Below are positions 9,882 through 21,100 of a DNA stretch of 64,000 bases, in pieces. Every line of letters starts with the position of its first letter. Position 1 is the first letter of the stretch. Source of the DNA: Parastagonospora avenae f. sp. tritici 18332-5 (lineage: Eukaryota > Ascomycota > Dothideomycetes > Pleosporales > Phaeosphaeriaceae); NCBI GenBank assembly GCA_022559985.1, contig JAFJTR010000009.1, positions 186,001 through 250,000 of the forward strand. Direction: 5' to 3'. The translations under genes and the position numbers were made by a program. A model generated the notes under the pieces. It saw only the letters and a program-made list of their open reading frames with translations, searched no databases and was not told the DNA's origin.

Positions 9882-11594
9882 CTACTCCGGAGCAGACTTT
9901 GCATTGCCAGTGAGATCTTTCCAGTGATCCTCCCTAGGTCGGAACCGCAGCTCAGGGCCTGAATGATCTGAGCCTTGCTGATCCTTCATCTCGAAAACTT
10001 TACCCTGTTCTCCAGTGTCTCCCGGCACCTCAATGTCAAAGTACCACAGCGTCTTGGCGATCGTCACACTGCTCTCAAGATACGCCAGCGGTTTTCCTGC
10101 ACAGCTCCGATATCCAATGGAGAAGGGAGAGAATGCGGCTTTCATATCCTTCAACTGTATCTGGTTATAATAATCGCCCTCTTCGAGGAAGCGCTCTGGC
10201 GAAAAGACCCAGGGATCTGGAAAGAACGTTTCGTTGTGATGGATGGCGTATATGTTGACGCCTATACTCGTTCCCTCAGGTACAGCATGGTCATCTATGA
10301 CAATGGGACCATTTCCATCGCAAGGGATGTCACGCCACAGTGTGCTACCCGCAGGTGGACTGATGCGTAAAGTCTCGTCGATGCATGCGCGTAAATACCT
10401 GCAGGCCACCAGCTCAGGTCCAGCTCTAATCTCCGAGCCATCTGCAAATACTGTGCGAATTTCTTGTGCCAGACGAGCGTAACAAGCTGGATACCGCGAC
10501 AGGTAGAAAAATGTAGCTGCCATCGTCGTCGCGGTCGTGTCGCCGCCTGCTGGAATGAGAAAGGTAGCTTCGGACCACAATTCCCTCGAGCTAAGACTCT
10601 GGCCCGTTTCTGGGTCCTTGTAGTCGCATACAGCGCTGAAGAGATCAGGGCGTGCGTGTTTTTCTTCCTGACGTCGGGCACTGACCATAGTCTTAACGAG
10701 CCGGTGGTAGCGCAACACCTTAGGCAGAAGTATAGGTAGGAACAGTTTTTCCAAGTTCAGCTTCTTGAGAAATGGCCATTGTATGTAGACGTTGATGCGC
10801 CAATTACTGGTGGATATAGCGTCCACGATCCATCGGTTGACCACGTTGGACTGCAGCTGCAGGTCGTACCCGAAGCCTAACTCGACGGAGATATCGTAGC
10901 CAAGCAACTTGCATGCCTGAGACATGTCGACCGACCTGCTTTCTTCGCTCGAAATTAGTAGCTCTTTCAGGAACACACCGATCTTGCGAAGCATGACTGG
11001 CTCGAACTGTCGAGTTGCGCGGTCGTTGAGCCCTTGGCCGACGATGCGGCGCTTCGTGCGGTGGATGCTTTTGTCCACGACATTGAAAAGGTTAAAGATC
11101 TTGGGCGCGATCTGGGTGACCAGGTATGCTTCAGATTTGAGTATTCTTTCGTTCTGGTATATTCCTGCTATCATGAGCATGTTGAGGAGTTATTGAGGCG
11201 CGGAACGTACCATGGATTGCTTTGGCAGAATTGAAAACGAGCTTGTTCGGACCCTGTCGGATGATTGGCCCTATTTCTAGTGTTATCATGACGCTCTCAG
11301 AGGCGTTTCATATTTACCCACCATATCTTTGGTGGTCTCTGTACGTGATGTGATGTAGGTTGCGTTTCCATGCATGGTAGCCACCATAAAAGTCGGTGAA
11401 TTTGGCGACCAAGGGACCAGGGTAGTCTTTGAGAGGGTGTAGCAGGATGAGGTACGAAGACCGGGCTAGTGACTGTGAATATAAGCTTAGGTATGGTAAA
11501 ATGAGAACATGGATAGCACGAGCAAACCTACCCACGAAAAGAACAGGACGAGGCCGTATTTCCCAACTATCCACAAAAGCTCAGAGAGCGCCAT
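9882..11594 (-). CDS. Cytochrome P450 monooxygenase (secondary metabolism type)
   Basis: Four exons on the minus strand: 11594-11532, 11472-11322, 11270-11211 and 11164-9882. The introns of 59, 51 and 46 bp join into a 518-residue protein. N-terminal order: a membrane anchor (WIVGKYGLVLFF), the PLKDYPGPLVAKF hinge, RYGPIIRQGPNKLVFNS (only produced by splicing, so it confirms introns 2 and 3), I-helix AGGDTT, ExxR as DETLR, PERF, and the heme loop FSIGYRSCAG with thiolate Cys446. All catalytic motifs are intact. Expected role: ER-anchored, NADPH-reductase-dependent oxidation of the polyketide made by the neighbouring PKS; that pairing is inferred from position. The start is set by the ATG at 11592-11594 directly before the anchor. 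Confidence 0.88.
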
Positions 11595-12463
11595 AATTAA
11601 AATGAGTCGCGGTTTGCGCGGGAGTGTGGGGAAAGAGCTTTGCAGCGGGAGCTTGATGGTAGCCTGAACTTGAGTGACTATGAGAACTGCGCCCCATGCT
11701 CAACTCTAAACCTGTGCCGCAGCGAACCTGTGCCGCAACTTCAATATTCCTTGACCATCCGCTTGGATCTCGATGCATGTCGGCTTACCTTGGCGCTGCG
11801 GGAGACATTCGTGACGGCAGGTGCATTTGTTATGCCGGTAAGCACACATACTGCCGCCCGCGGCCCTCTTTTTTCTCATCCTGCTCCGCGCAATCATGAG
11901 GGAGGCGTGGTCGGTTAGATGACCGCGGCTGAAAGATATCTGCGCTAAATGCGGCACGGAGTACGAGTCACCTCTGCCACTGATCTGCTCTCAGACAACC
12001 CTTTGGAAACGAGACGTCCTCATGTTGGAGCAAGCATTACTGTGTAAAAACGGTGTTCAGGAAGTGAGGAAGTCGATCTTCGATCAAATTTGTCTATGAA
12101 AGCTTTAGCAGCTTTAGTAGCTTGAGAGGCTCAATGCAGCTATGTCATGACTCTGCAGCAGGTTGGTAAAAAATGCGACATGAATGTTGTGGTGCGAAGA
12201 GTAAGTTGGCAGGCGATCGCGCCCCACGCCAACGACGAGTTGAGTAACTTAGCGCGCAGCATCACACCTGCTCAACGTGCTGCCCTTTTCTGGTAACGTC
12301 TTATCGCACCCCACTTTTTTTTACACCTGTTTCATTCGCAACTATTCAGAGTCATCCATGTTCATAACATCCTGCAGTCAATCTAAAGTGTCTTGAACCT
12401 GCATCTTCGCCACCATCCCGATGGTCTCCTTCAGGTCCAAGGTCCGAGACAACTTCAGCTCTT
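11595..12463. other. Intergenic, upstream region of the P450
   Basis: About 870 bp between the P450 start and the stop of the next minus-strand gene. It should contain the P450 promoter. I see no convincing regulatory motif or coding frame. Confidence 0.45.
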
Positions 12464-13785
12464 TCAAACCGAGTCACTACTCCCGCTGCGCTTGGAGCTC
12501 ACAGTAACACTCGTGAGCGCCATATCGTCATTGTTTTCCCAGCCCGAGTAGAGGACATCGTCTGCTGTGCGCGGCTTGGGCCTTGAACTCATAATCTGTG
12601 CCGTAGGTTCCGTTGAAGACTTGGTGGTTGATCTGCCAGTGGACAGCACCTTTTGGATCCATGGTGAGTCGCTGACCATCTTTCTCAAAGAAGGCAGGCA
12701 CAGAATGAGGAATCCACCGGTCATTTCCGCTATGCACCACATTCCCATGTCGGCGGCGTTGTACATTACGTCGTCACTTTCCTTAAATCTGACAGCGCTA
12801 TGGATTCTGATTGAAGCGCAGATGGTTGCACTACCTCTAAATATCAGTAGATGATTGAGAATTTAAGGTGGGATACTTGCAACAGACCAACTGCGAATAA
12901 TGCTGCAACCCCGAGCTTCTTCGATACGGACATGTGTAATCCCCAGATAATCTTCTGTGGGAGGAGCAGGATTACAAGATCAGAAACAAAGTTTACTGAC
13001 GCAGATGCAATGTTGAGCACCGTAATGTCGATGCATTTTCCGGGAAGTGAAAGATTCCAGAGCTTTTCGCGGGGCTGACAGCCAAAGATCTCGAGGAACG
13101 TGCAGATGACGTAGAAGACCACGTTGATGGCAAAAACGGAATGACACGTCCACCAGAAGGAGTTCCTAAAGCCACGAGGAACGAAAGTCTTGGACCATTC
13201 GAGAAGGATGCCACTTTTTAGTACCATGATTACAATCCCATAGATGGTGGATCCAACGTTCAGATACTGTTGAAATATGATCAACCATGGAGAAAATCTT
13301 GACCAGGAATTTGAAAGCTTACGTATGACACCATGAACATATCCTTCAGCCGTACATCCCATTGATGGACGAAGAGACCTGGATGGTCGATGGTCTTCCA
13401 AGAGCAGTAGAAGAAACCAGATAAGGCACCCTGTCTTAGTATGAGAAACTGAGGCTGAACTTCAATGACTGATCAGTATTCACCAGAGCTGCAAAGGCTG
13501 CTCCTACGACATAGTCAGCTTTGGCCCACTTCTTTGAAACGCAAAGCGCTTACCATCTTCGATATGCAAAGTCTTATGGTAGAACCACCGAGAGTAGATG
13601 CGTAGAGATACAAGCAGCCCACAAATAATGGCAGAGCTAATGATCACACCATATCCAACCCGATTCAGGTTCAGTGGATCGGTAAAATTTGGTTTCACGC
13701 CAAATGGTGGGCTCAGAGCCGGACCATTGAGTAGCGCCTGTTGTTGAGCTAATGGTAGAGCATTGATAAAGGAGAGATCTTTCAT
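12464..13785 (-). CDS. Rhodopsin-domain (PTH11-like) integral membrane protein
   Basis: Five exons on the minus strand: 13785-13554, 13503-13484 (only 20 nt), 13430-13323, 13266-12888 and 12834-12464. They are joined by introns of about 50, 53, 56 and 53 bp and give 369 residues. Seven hydrophobic segments are visible, starting with VGYGVIISSAIICGLLVSL. Family blocks include KTIDHPGLFVHQW, LLEWSKTFVPRG, FWWTCHSVFAINVVFYVIC, a CxP-type loop GCQPREKLW with PGKCID, VNFVSDLVILLLPQKIIWGL and the late EMTGGFLILCLPS. This is the fungal rhodopsin-domain family, often called PTH11-like, with no proven ligand. The last intron border is ambiguous by a few bases. In this cluster it could act in sensing or transport, but no direct evidence exists. 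The ATG at 13783-13785 is the first in frame. Confidence 0.78.
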
Positions 13786-14503
13786 TGTGCCTGTAGAACT
13801 CAAAAAGGACTAAAGATCAGCTCAGATGGTGATTGTAGAAATTTGGATAAGAGCGCCATAAGAACTGGGACAACAGCGACAGCGTGGATTGCTCAATCCG
13901 GCAGATCTATCTGTGCCGCGCTGTGGTATGCCATATGGGCCGTGAGATACTATCGCTGCATCTCTCCCGTCGGAGACCGAGACGGTTGGCACATGAAAAT
14001 GCAGTGCCAGGGCTGCAATGGGGGCCAATACGGCAAGGCAGATATCCAGCGATCAATATGTGCGCATGGATATGGCGCATGTCAAAGTTACCAAAGAATT
14101 GGTCATTACCCGTAAGCGCCCTTGGCATGCATGACCAATCACCTAGGCACCCTCGCCCCTTAGAGAGACCACATCCTTGCGCTCCTCGCGTGCACTGGCA
14201 TTAAGTTCCACCAAAGAGACCATTCCCTCAGGTGGTACAAACGAAGGCTTACATTATCCAAGTATCGATCAAAGAGGGCCGCATAAGCCATCCCGCTTGC
14301 AGGATACACAGCGGGCCAAAGATAAAATTTCCCGTCACTTACTTCCCATATGCGACCCTCGGTATGCGCGCAGCGCCATTTCCCCGATGATTCTGCTATT
14401 GAATGAAGAGCAACCTTGATAGTAGTCGCATCGGTGTGCTCATAGAACTTTACTCACCGCATACGCCCTACAATACCCAGCCGCAGCCGCAACTACACGC
14501 TCA
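13786..14503. promoter_or_regulatory. Divergent promoter region, membrane protein / MFS transporter
   Basis: 718 bp between two outward-facing start codons inside the cluster. Short open frames here have no domain content. Shared upstream space fits co-expression of the two membrane proteins. No specific operator could be identified. Confidence 0.4.
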
Positions 14504-16430
14504 ATGACATCAACAAACGAAAAGTCCCAGAGCGAGCTCGGCATGAGTAACAAAGATATCGATGGGGTTCTGAGAACAGTCAATCACGCGGAAGCCGATG
14601 AGCGCCACCATGGTAGCGAATCACCACCGATCTACCTGAAGGGAGTGCGTTTTTGGTTGATTACAGTATCGTGAGTTGAATCGTACGCGCTTGTCGCACA
14701 CCCAGCCTAACTCAAGTACAGGCTCGCGATTGCATTGTTCGTGACCAATCTTGAAATCCCAATCGTGACCACCTCACTAGTTGCCATCACAAATGACCTA
14801 GGAGATGTCGACAACATCGGCTGGGTCGTTTCGAGCTACCTACTCGGATACGTTGGTGTTCTGGTCATCTTTTCAAAGTTGAGCGATATCCTTGGCCGCA
14901 AGTTGATGATGAGCATATCACTCTTCCTCTTCATCGCCTTTTCTGCTGGCTGTGGGGCTGCGCAAAATTTCGTTCAGCTGTAAGTGCCATCACGAAATGA
15001 TAGAATGGGAACTAACACTTCTCAGTACAGTGTTACGGGCGTTCCAAGGCGTTGGGGGCGCAGGCTGCTTTGCGGTCGCAACAGTAATGATGTCTGATAT
15101 GGTCCCTCCCGAGAAACTGGCAAAGTATGTCGCGAACCTAAGCACTGTATACGCTCTGTCACTACTTGTCGGGCCTATAATTGGTGGTGCACTAAGTTCC
15201 AACACCACTTGGAGATGGGTGTTCCTCATCAAGTGAGTTCATCCCTATGTACGCTCCAAAAGGGCCCATGTTGACACGATTGCCTCTGCCAGTATTCCAA
15301 TAGCTGTACCAGCACTTATTGTTATCATAATGGCCACTCCAACCGGTTTCCCACGTCATGGACAGCCGAATGTGGTCGTTCGGACATTCAAGAGTCTGAT
15401 GACGACTGAAACTCGTCGACGGCTAGACTTTGCCGGAGCTGCGTTACTCCTGCTCGCAACATTGTCATTGACAGCAGCGTTCGAGGAAGCAGGATCACAA
15501 TTCGCTTGGCGTTCTGCCTACGTGATTGCTTTGCTTGTCGTATCTGGTTTCTTGTGGATCGCTTTAATCCTGTGGGAACGCTTCATAACGATGAAAGCTT
15601 CTGTTATGGAGCCTGTACTCCCTTGGCGATTCTTGGAAAACCGTGCTATGGTCAGTCTGATGCTGTAAGTTCTCAAAGGTCATACTAATGTACATGGCTG
15701 ACATTCAAAATAAGGAACGCCATATTCCTTGGAGGTCCGTGGTTTGTAGCCATCTTCCAACTGCCGCAAAGATTCCAGATCGTGCATGGCTCATCTGGTA
15801 CCATGGCAGGCGTGCAGACAATGCCTTTTACGTTTGCAGCACCCCTTGGATCCGCGGTTGCGTCGATGCTAGCCAAAAAGGGCCCGGCTATTTATGTTGT
15901 CATCTTGTCAGGCGTTCTTCAGACCGTCGGCTTCGCCCTGCTTGCGTCTGTTCCCGTCTCGACCAACGTCCCTGCACGCGTATATGGGTTCCAAGTCATT
16001 GCAGGTTTTGGCTGTGGCATTAACATCTCCACTCTACTTCTCTTAGTTCCATTTGTGGTCGAATATCGGGATAAAGGTATGTGATTTGTCTTTGGTTTAG
16101 ACTCGTGACTGATCATATCAAGCTGTCGGTATGGGCGCTGTAACACAGCTACGGATCATGGGTGGTGCTATCGTGCTCGCCATTGCCACTTCAGTTTTCA
16201 ACAGTTATTCCACGTCTCAGCTTGCGGACTACATGTCGCGGTACAGTATTACCAGAGATGCAATATACTCGAGTCAGGGTATTGCAAGCTTGAGTGAGAT
16301 TGATAGACAAGCCGTGAAAACCATCTTAGCTCGGGCTTTCAATCGACAGATGGTTGTTCTCACGGCATTTGCCGCAGCGCAGATTCCTACATCATTCCTG
16401 CTTTGGCGAAAGCAACAAATAAAGGTATAG
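14504..16430 (+). CDS. MFS transporter, drug:H+ antiporter type
   Basis: Six exons: 14504-14670, 14722-14979, 15026-15232, 15293-15664, 15715-16076 and 16123-16430, with introns of 46-60 bp. The joined frame gives 557 residues. A hydrophilic N-terminus of about 50 residues precedes many membrane helices. Signature blocks are the TM2-loop motif FSKLSDILGRKL (motif A), RAFQGVGGAG (motif B), LVGPIIGGAL (motif C-like) and WRWVFLINIP, the last made only by splicing. This is the pattern of fungal DHA-type multidrug or toxin-efflux carriers, usually with 14 helices. Likely role: export of the cluster product across the plasma membrane. Its stop codon is only 47 bp from that of the convergent hydrolase gene. 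Confidence 0.88.
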
Positions 16431-16477
16431 GCTTCGATCATACTATAGAGTAGGAATGCTGAGATAATTGGACCTAT

Positions 16478-17318
16478 TTATATGCTTGTGGTACTTCTCG
16501 ATCTCTCAATAGTGCGACGAATAGCACGTACCGTCTCTTTCACCCCTTCTTCAGATTTTGTTCCGGGGACAATGTGGCCGAGGCCATGCAAGTAAACTTC
16601 AACATTACTTTCAAGACAAATGGTGTGGAGTGCTCCGCCAAACCCTGGATGTACCGAGTCATTTGGGTCCCAGATATGTGCTGTTGGGGTTTTGATACAG
16701 CAACCATCCTTGACAGCACTCAACTGCTGTAAGTCTCCCTTTTGCATGGCATCCACGTCCACTGGTGGAGCGGCGGAGAAGAATATCCCGCATTTGAACG
16801 CAAAGGGGGTACTCAATTCCTCTAATTCCATCCGCTCCTGGTGCGCAAGCAAAGAGGCGCCTACGCCCGCTCCTTCTGAAAAACCAATAATCCCATCAAA
16901 AGGGCCTTCCATCTCGACAAAAAGCTCCATGCTTTTGTACAATTTGAGAGCTTCATCCAGGTCGTTATCTCGGGCATACCGAAAGAAATTGTTGCCATCG
17001 GATATCAGTTCTTTAACACCTTTTTTCATGTCAGCAATGCTGACTAGGGGCCCAGGACTGTGATCATGAGTACCAGGCGCTGCATCAGCAGGAATAGAGC
17101 CGTCAATGAACATGTACTCGTGCTCGCCACCGAGGCAAAGACGTAAACGTGCTGCAAGTCTCGTCAGTCGTCAGATTGCAGTTCTTGGTGCGTTGAAAAT
17201 TACCGATTTGTACTTCGAAGATCTACATTTGTTCAATCAGAGGTGATCGAGTGAACGACGTTCGTGTTTATCTTACCTTACTATTCGTCCCCATCCCATG
17301 TAGGCATAAGAACCGCAT
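16478..17318 (-). CDS. FSH1/LovG-family serine hydrolase, probable polyketide release enzyme
   Basis: Three exons on the minus strand: 17318-17277, 17222-17204 (19 nt) and 17151-16478. The introns are 54 and 52 bp and the product is 244 residues. It opens with the family motif MRFLCLHGMGTNS. The nucleophile elbow is GFSEGAG (Ser112), followed by the acid in WDPND and the histidine in GLGHIVPG, so the alpha/beta-hydrolase triad is complete. The length fits the FSH1 (DUF341) family. Known family member LovG releases the product of the reducing PKS LovB in trans. Here the gene lies back to back with an HR-PKS that has no thioesterase, so the same role is a strong inference. It is convergent with the MFS gene. 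Confidence 0.88.
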
Positions 17319-18179
17319 CTCGGCTTATGTGATCGCTGTGACAAAGTTCGGTTGTCGGAGGCTGCTCATACTATCTCCTCCATCGACTAACTGGTAGTCG
17401 CACGTTCGAATAATCCACAATGAAGCTGAACCCAAGGCGGCTTGGCTGTGCAGGCGTGGTAATATCCCTGTTCCTCACTTTGTCAATCGTTCGATCATCA
17501 GCACCTCGGTGACCGAACACACAATGCACATGTATGCGAGTAAGCGGCGTCCTTGGCATATAGTGGCTGCGCCTCGGACCGCAATCCTTTAGCCGGCAAG
17601 GGTGGACTGCCATAGCCCTTACGATATAGCCCACTTGATACGTCTGATCATGATGGCCAAGCACCTAGACAGCAAGTGGTGGCTGCGCCTCAGATGATCG
17701 GCACATGCCTCGGTGGTGAACCCAAATGCATCCGAAGGATGCCTGAAACGTCTCGCCTCTACACTAAGACACGACTGGTTGTCGAGAATGCTGTAATGTC
17801 GGTTACACAGGTGCTGCAAACGATTTTCGCTACTAGGCAGGTGTAAGTCGCTTAGACGCACCATCTGGAGAACTACCCCGGAAGCTATTGGAGCAAGTTT
17901 ATTACCAGCTAAGATCAATACGTGGCACTTCACTAGACGTTGTGATGTCTTGCTACGGCGCAGCGAAGTCGAGACAATGGTACACTAGAAATATTGGTAC
18001 TGAGAAGACTACGCTCGGCTGCTATGATTTCTGTTTGCCTTCAGTGCAACAAACTTACAACAATACAGCAGAATACAGTCACCATTTCTTGTACGCCCTA
18101 TCCAGTGGCATCGAATACTACCTAGGCATCATTCAGAAAGTCTCCCACATTGCACACCTGGGCATTCTACCACGGCGCA
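17319..18179. promoter_or_regulatory. Divergent promoter region, hydrolase / HR-PKS
   Basis: 861 bp between the start codons of the hydrolase (minus) and the PKS (plus). An imperfect direct repeat built around GTGGCTGCGCCTC occurs at about 17563-17576 and 17675-17687. Scattered CGG/CCG half-sites, as bound by Zn2Cys6 factors, are present, but no clear spaced pair stands out. No coding frame is supported. Confidence 0.4.
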
Positions 18180-21100
18180 ATGGAACCTATTGCTGTTATT
18201 GGCTTTGCATTCAAATTACCCGGAGAATCAAGTAATGAAAATTCACTCTGGCAAATGCTCGAGACTGGGCAGAACGTCTCCAAAGATTGGCCTGCAACAC
18301 GTCTCAACCTTGGATCGTTCCATGATACAAGCGGTCAGGACCAACATGGCGTAAGAAGATTCTGCCAGCACAAAGTAGATGAAGCTGACAATTTTCAGCT
18401 TCGAGCACGAGGAGGCCATTTTCTTGCGGAAGATCCCGCGGCCTTCGACGCACCATTCTTTTCCATCACAGCAAAGGAAGCGGCGGCCATGGATCCGCAA
18501 CAGCGCTTCATGCTGGAAACGGCATATCTTGCTCTCGAAAATGGTTCGTAGCTGAAGTCACATCACTTTGTTTCCCATGTTGACGTTATCAGCTGGCATT
18601 CCAATGAACCAGACATCTGGATCTCAAACTGGTCTATACGAAGCCTCAATGGCCGATGACTACAGCCAACTCATTTACATCGATCCAGATACAGCACCTA
18701 GAAGCGCAGCTACTGGTACCGCGAAAGCGATGCTAGCCAACCGAGTGAGCTGGTACTTCAATCTTCTTGGCCCGAGTTTACATATAGACACTGCGTGTTC
18801 CGGCAGCATGGTCGCATTGGATCTGGCTTGTTCGTCTTTGAGAAACGGCGATTGTACCATGGTCAGTAGCTTGTCATCTCTTGACATAAACTGCTCTAAA
18901 CTCAACATAGGCCTTGGCTGCTGGCTCAAATCTCATGCTCTCGCCGGTCTGCTCCACCATGCTCTCACGGATGAATTTTCTATCGCCCGATAGCCTGTGT
19001 TACAGCTTCGACCATCGCGCCAATGGCTATGCCAGAGGCGAAGGGATCATTGTGATGGTATTGAAGCGACTTTCTGATGCATTAGAAGCCGGAGACACTA
19101 TCCGAGCACTGATACGATCTAGTGGTACCAATCAAGATGGTCGCACCCCGGGTCTAACTCAACCAAGTGCTCGCGCCCAGGAGCTCCTAATTCGTAGTGT
19201 ATACGCCAAGGCTAACCTCGACTTTTCTCTAACTCGCTATGTCGAGGCGCATGGCACTGGCACACCAGTTGGCGATCCAATCGAGATGCAAGCAATTGGG
19301 CGCGTTTTCCAGACGATTCGAAGCAGGGATGAGCCACTATATGTGGGATCCATCAAGGCAAACATCGGTCACCTTGAGGGAGGCAGTGGACTGGCGGGGG
19401 TTCTCAAGGCAATCATGATGCTAGAACGTGGCTGGATACCACCGAATGCAAATTTTGAGAAGCCGAACCCTGACATTGATTTCGATCTTCACAATGTCAA
19501 GATTCCTACGGAGTTGACCCAGTGGCCAACACAGGGACTACGTCGAATATCAGTCAATTCGTTCGGCTTTGGTGGGACAAACGCGCATGTTGTACTGGAC
19601 GATGCGAAACATTATCTAAACATGGCTGGCTTGATAGGAAACACAAATACCCTATCAGCGTCGTTGGCCGATAAACCAGATCCGCTCACGCGCCACAACT
19701 CACTGACCAAGGACATAATAAGCACCGCTGAGGATCATCGTCTGCTGGTCTTCTCAGCTGTGGACGAGAAAAGCCTGAACCGTACACGAGAAAACATTGT
19801 CTCTTACTGTCGTCAGCGGATCACCAAGGGATTATCAAAAATCGATGACCTAGCTTTTACCCTTTCCGAACGGCGCAGTGATCTGCTCTGGCGATCCTTT
19901 AGTGTCGTTACTCCATCTGCATTAAGTCCAGAAACAGCCTTGGTAGCATCAAAGCCTCAGAGATCATCCCAGCAGAGCGGAATCGCATTTATGTTCACTG
20001 GCCAGGGAGCCGAGTATCCTAGAATGGGCCTGGAACTAGTCCAGTTCCCGGTCTTCAAAGCTACCCTGGAGCGAACGGACGGCATACTATCCGGCTTAGG
20101 ATGTACGTGGTCAATACTGGATGAGCTACGCAGCAACGAAAACATCAATCAGCCTCGATACAGCCAGCTGCTCTGTACGGTTCTTCAAATCGCACTCGTC
20201 GATCTTCTGGAAAGCTTGAATGTAAAGCCAGTAGCAGTAATTGGGCATTCTTCAGGCGAGATTGCTGCTGCATACTGCGCTGGGGCTGTGTCGATTGAGT
20301 CGGCGTGCAAAATTGCATTCTATCGCGGTATACTTGCAAGTAAGCTGATAGAGACGAGCCCATCAAAAGGTGCTATGATGTCAGTCAATCTCGATGCCAG
20401 CAGTGTTCCTGGATACATCGAGCGAGTTTTCGCAAACTCTCACACTCCACCAGATCTGACGGTCGCGTGCATTAACAGTCCCAAGAACGTAACGATATCG
20501 GGAGACAACTACGCAATCGACGTACTCAAGTTTGCGCTTGAGCATGATCAAGTGTTTACCATGAAGTTGTCAACCGGTATTGCTTACCACTCTTCAGCCA
20601 TGAGAGCGGTCGCAGCTGAGTATGCGGAGTTGATCGGTACCATTGAGCCGTGCCTGATGAGAAAGGGAAACATTCCCATGGTTTCTTCTGTGACAGGGAA
20701 GTCGGTGAGGGCAGCGACGCTATCTACAGCATCTTACTGGGTACAAAATTTACTGTCTCCTGTCCTCTTCGAGAGCGCTATGAAGACCTTGCTGCATGCA
20801 AACGACAAGATACAACTAGGCATGCCCCGGATGAAGATTGTCTACGATCTAGTCGAGATCGGGCCACACGGTGCTCTTCGTCGGCCATGCCAGGACATAC
20901 TGGAACAGCATTCGCGCAAAGCAGATTTACGCTATACGTCTGTACTATCTCGAAATATGCCAGCAACTAAGGGTCTACTACACCTTCTGGGCTCATTGTA
21001 TGCCTACGGATATCATGTGGCTGTCACAAAGGCAAATCAGCGAGGACGCAAGCTCACTGAAGCCCCACGTTGCTTGGTAGATTTACCGAGATATCCCTTC

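Noticed and set aside
12421..12504. Short plus-strand ATG frame (28 codons) with good start context
   Set aside because: Overlaps the 3' coding end of the rhodopsin-domain gene in antisense and ends at once; no continuation by splicing.
13519..13553. 35-bp intron in the rhodopsin-domain gene
   Set aside because: Too short; the next AG gives a 50-bp intron with a proper CTGAC branch site and a better protein match.
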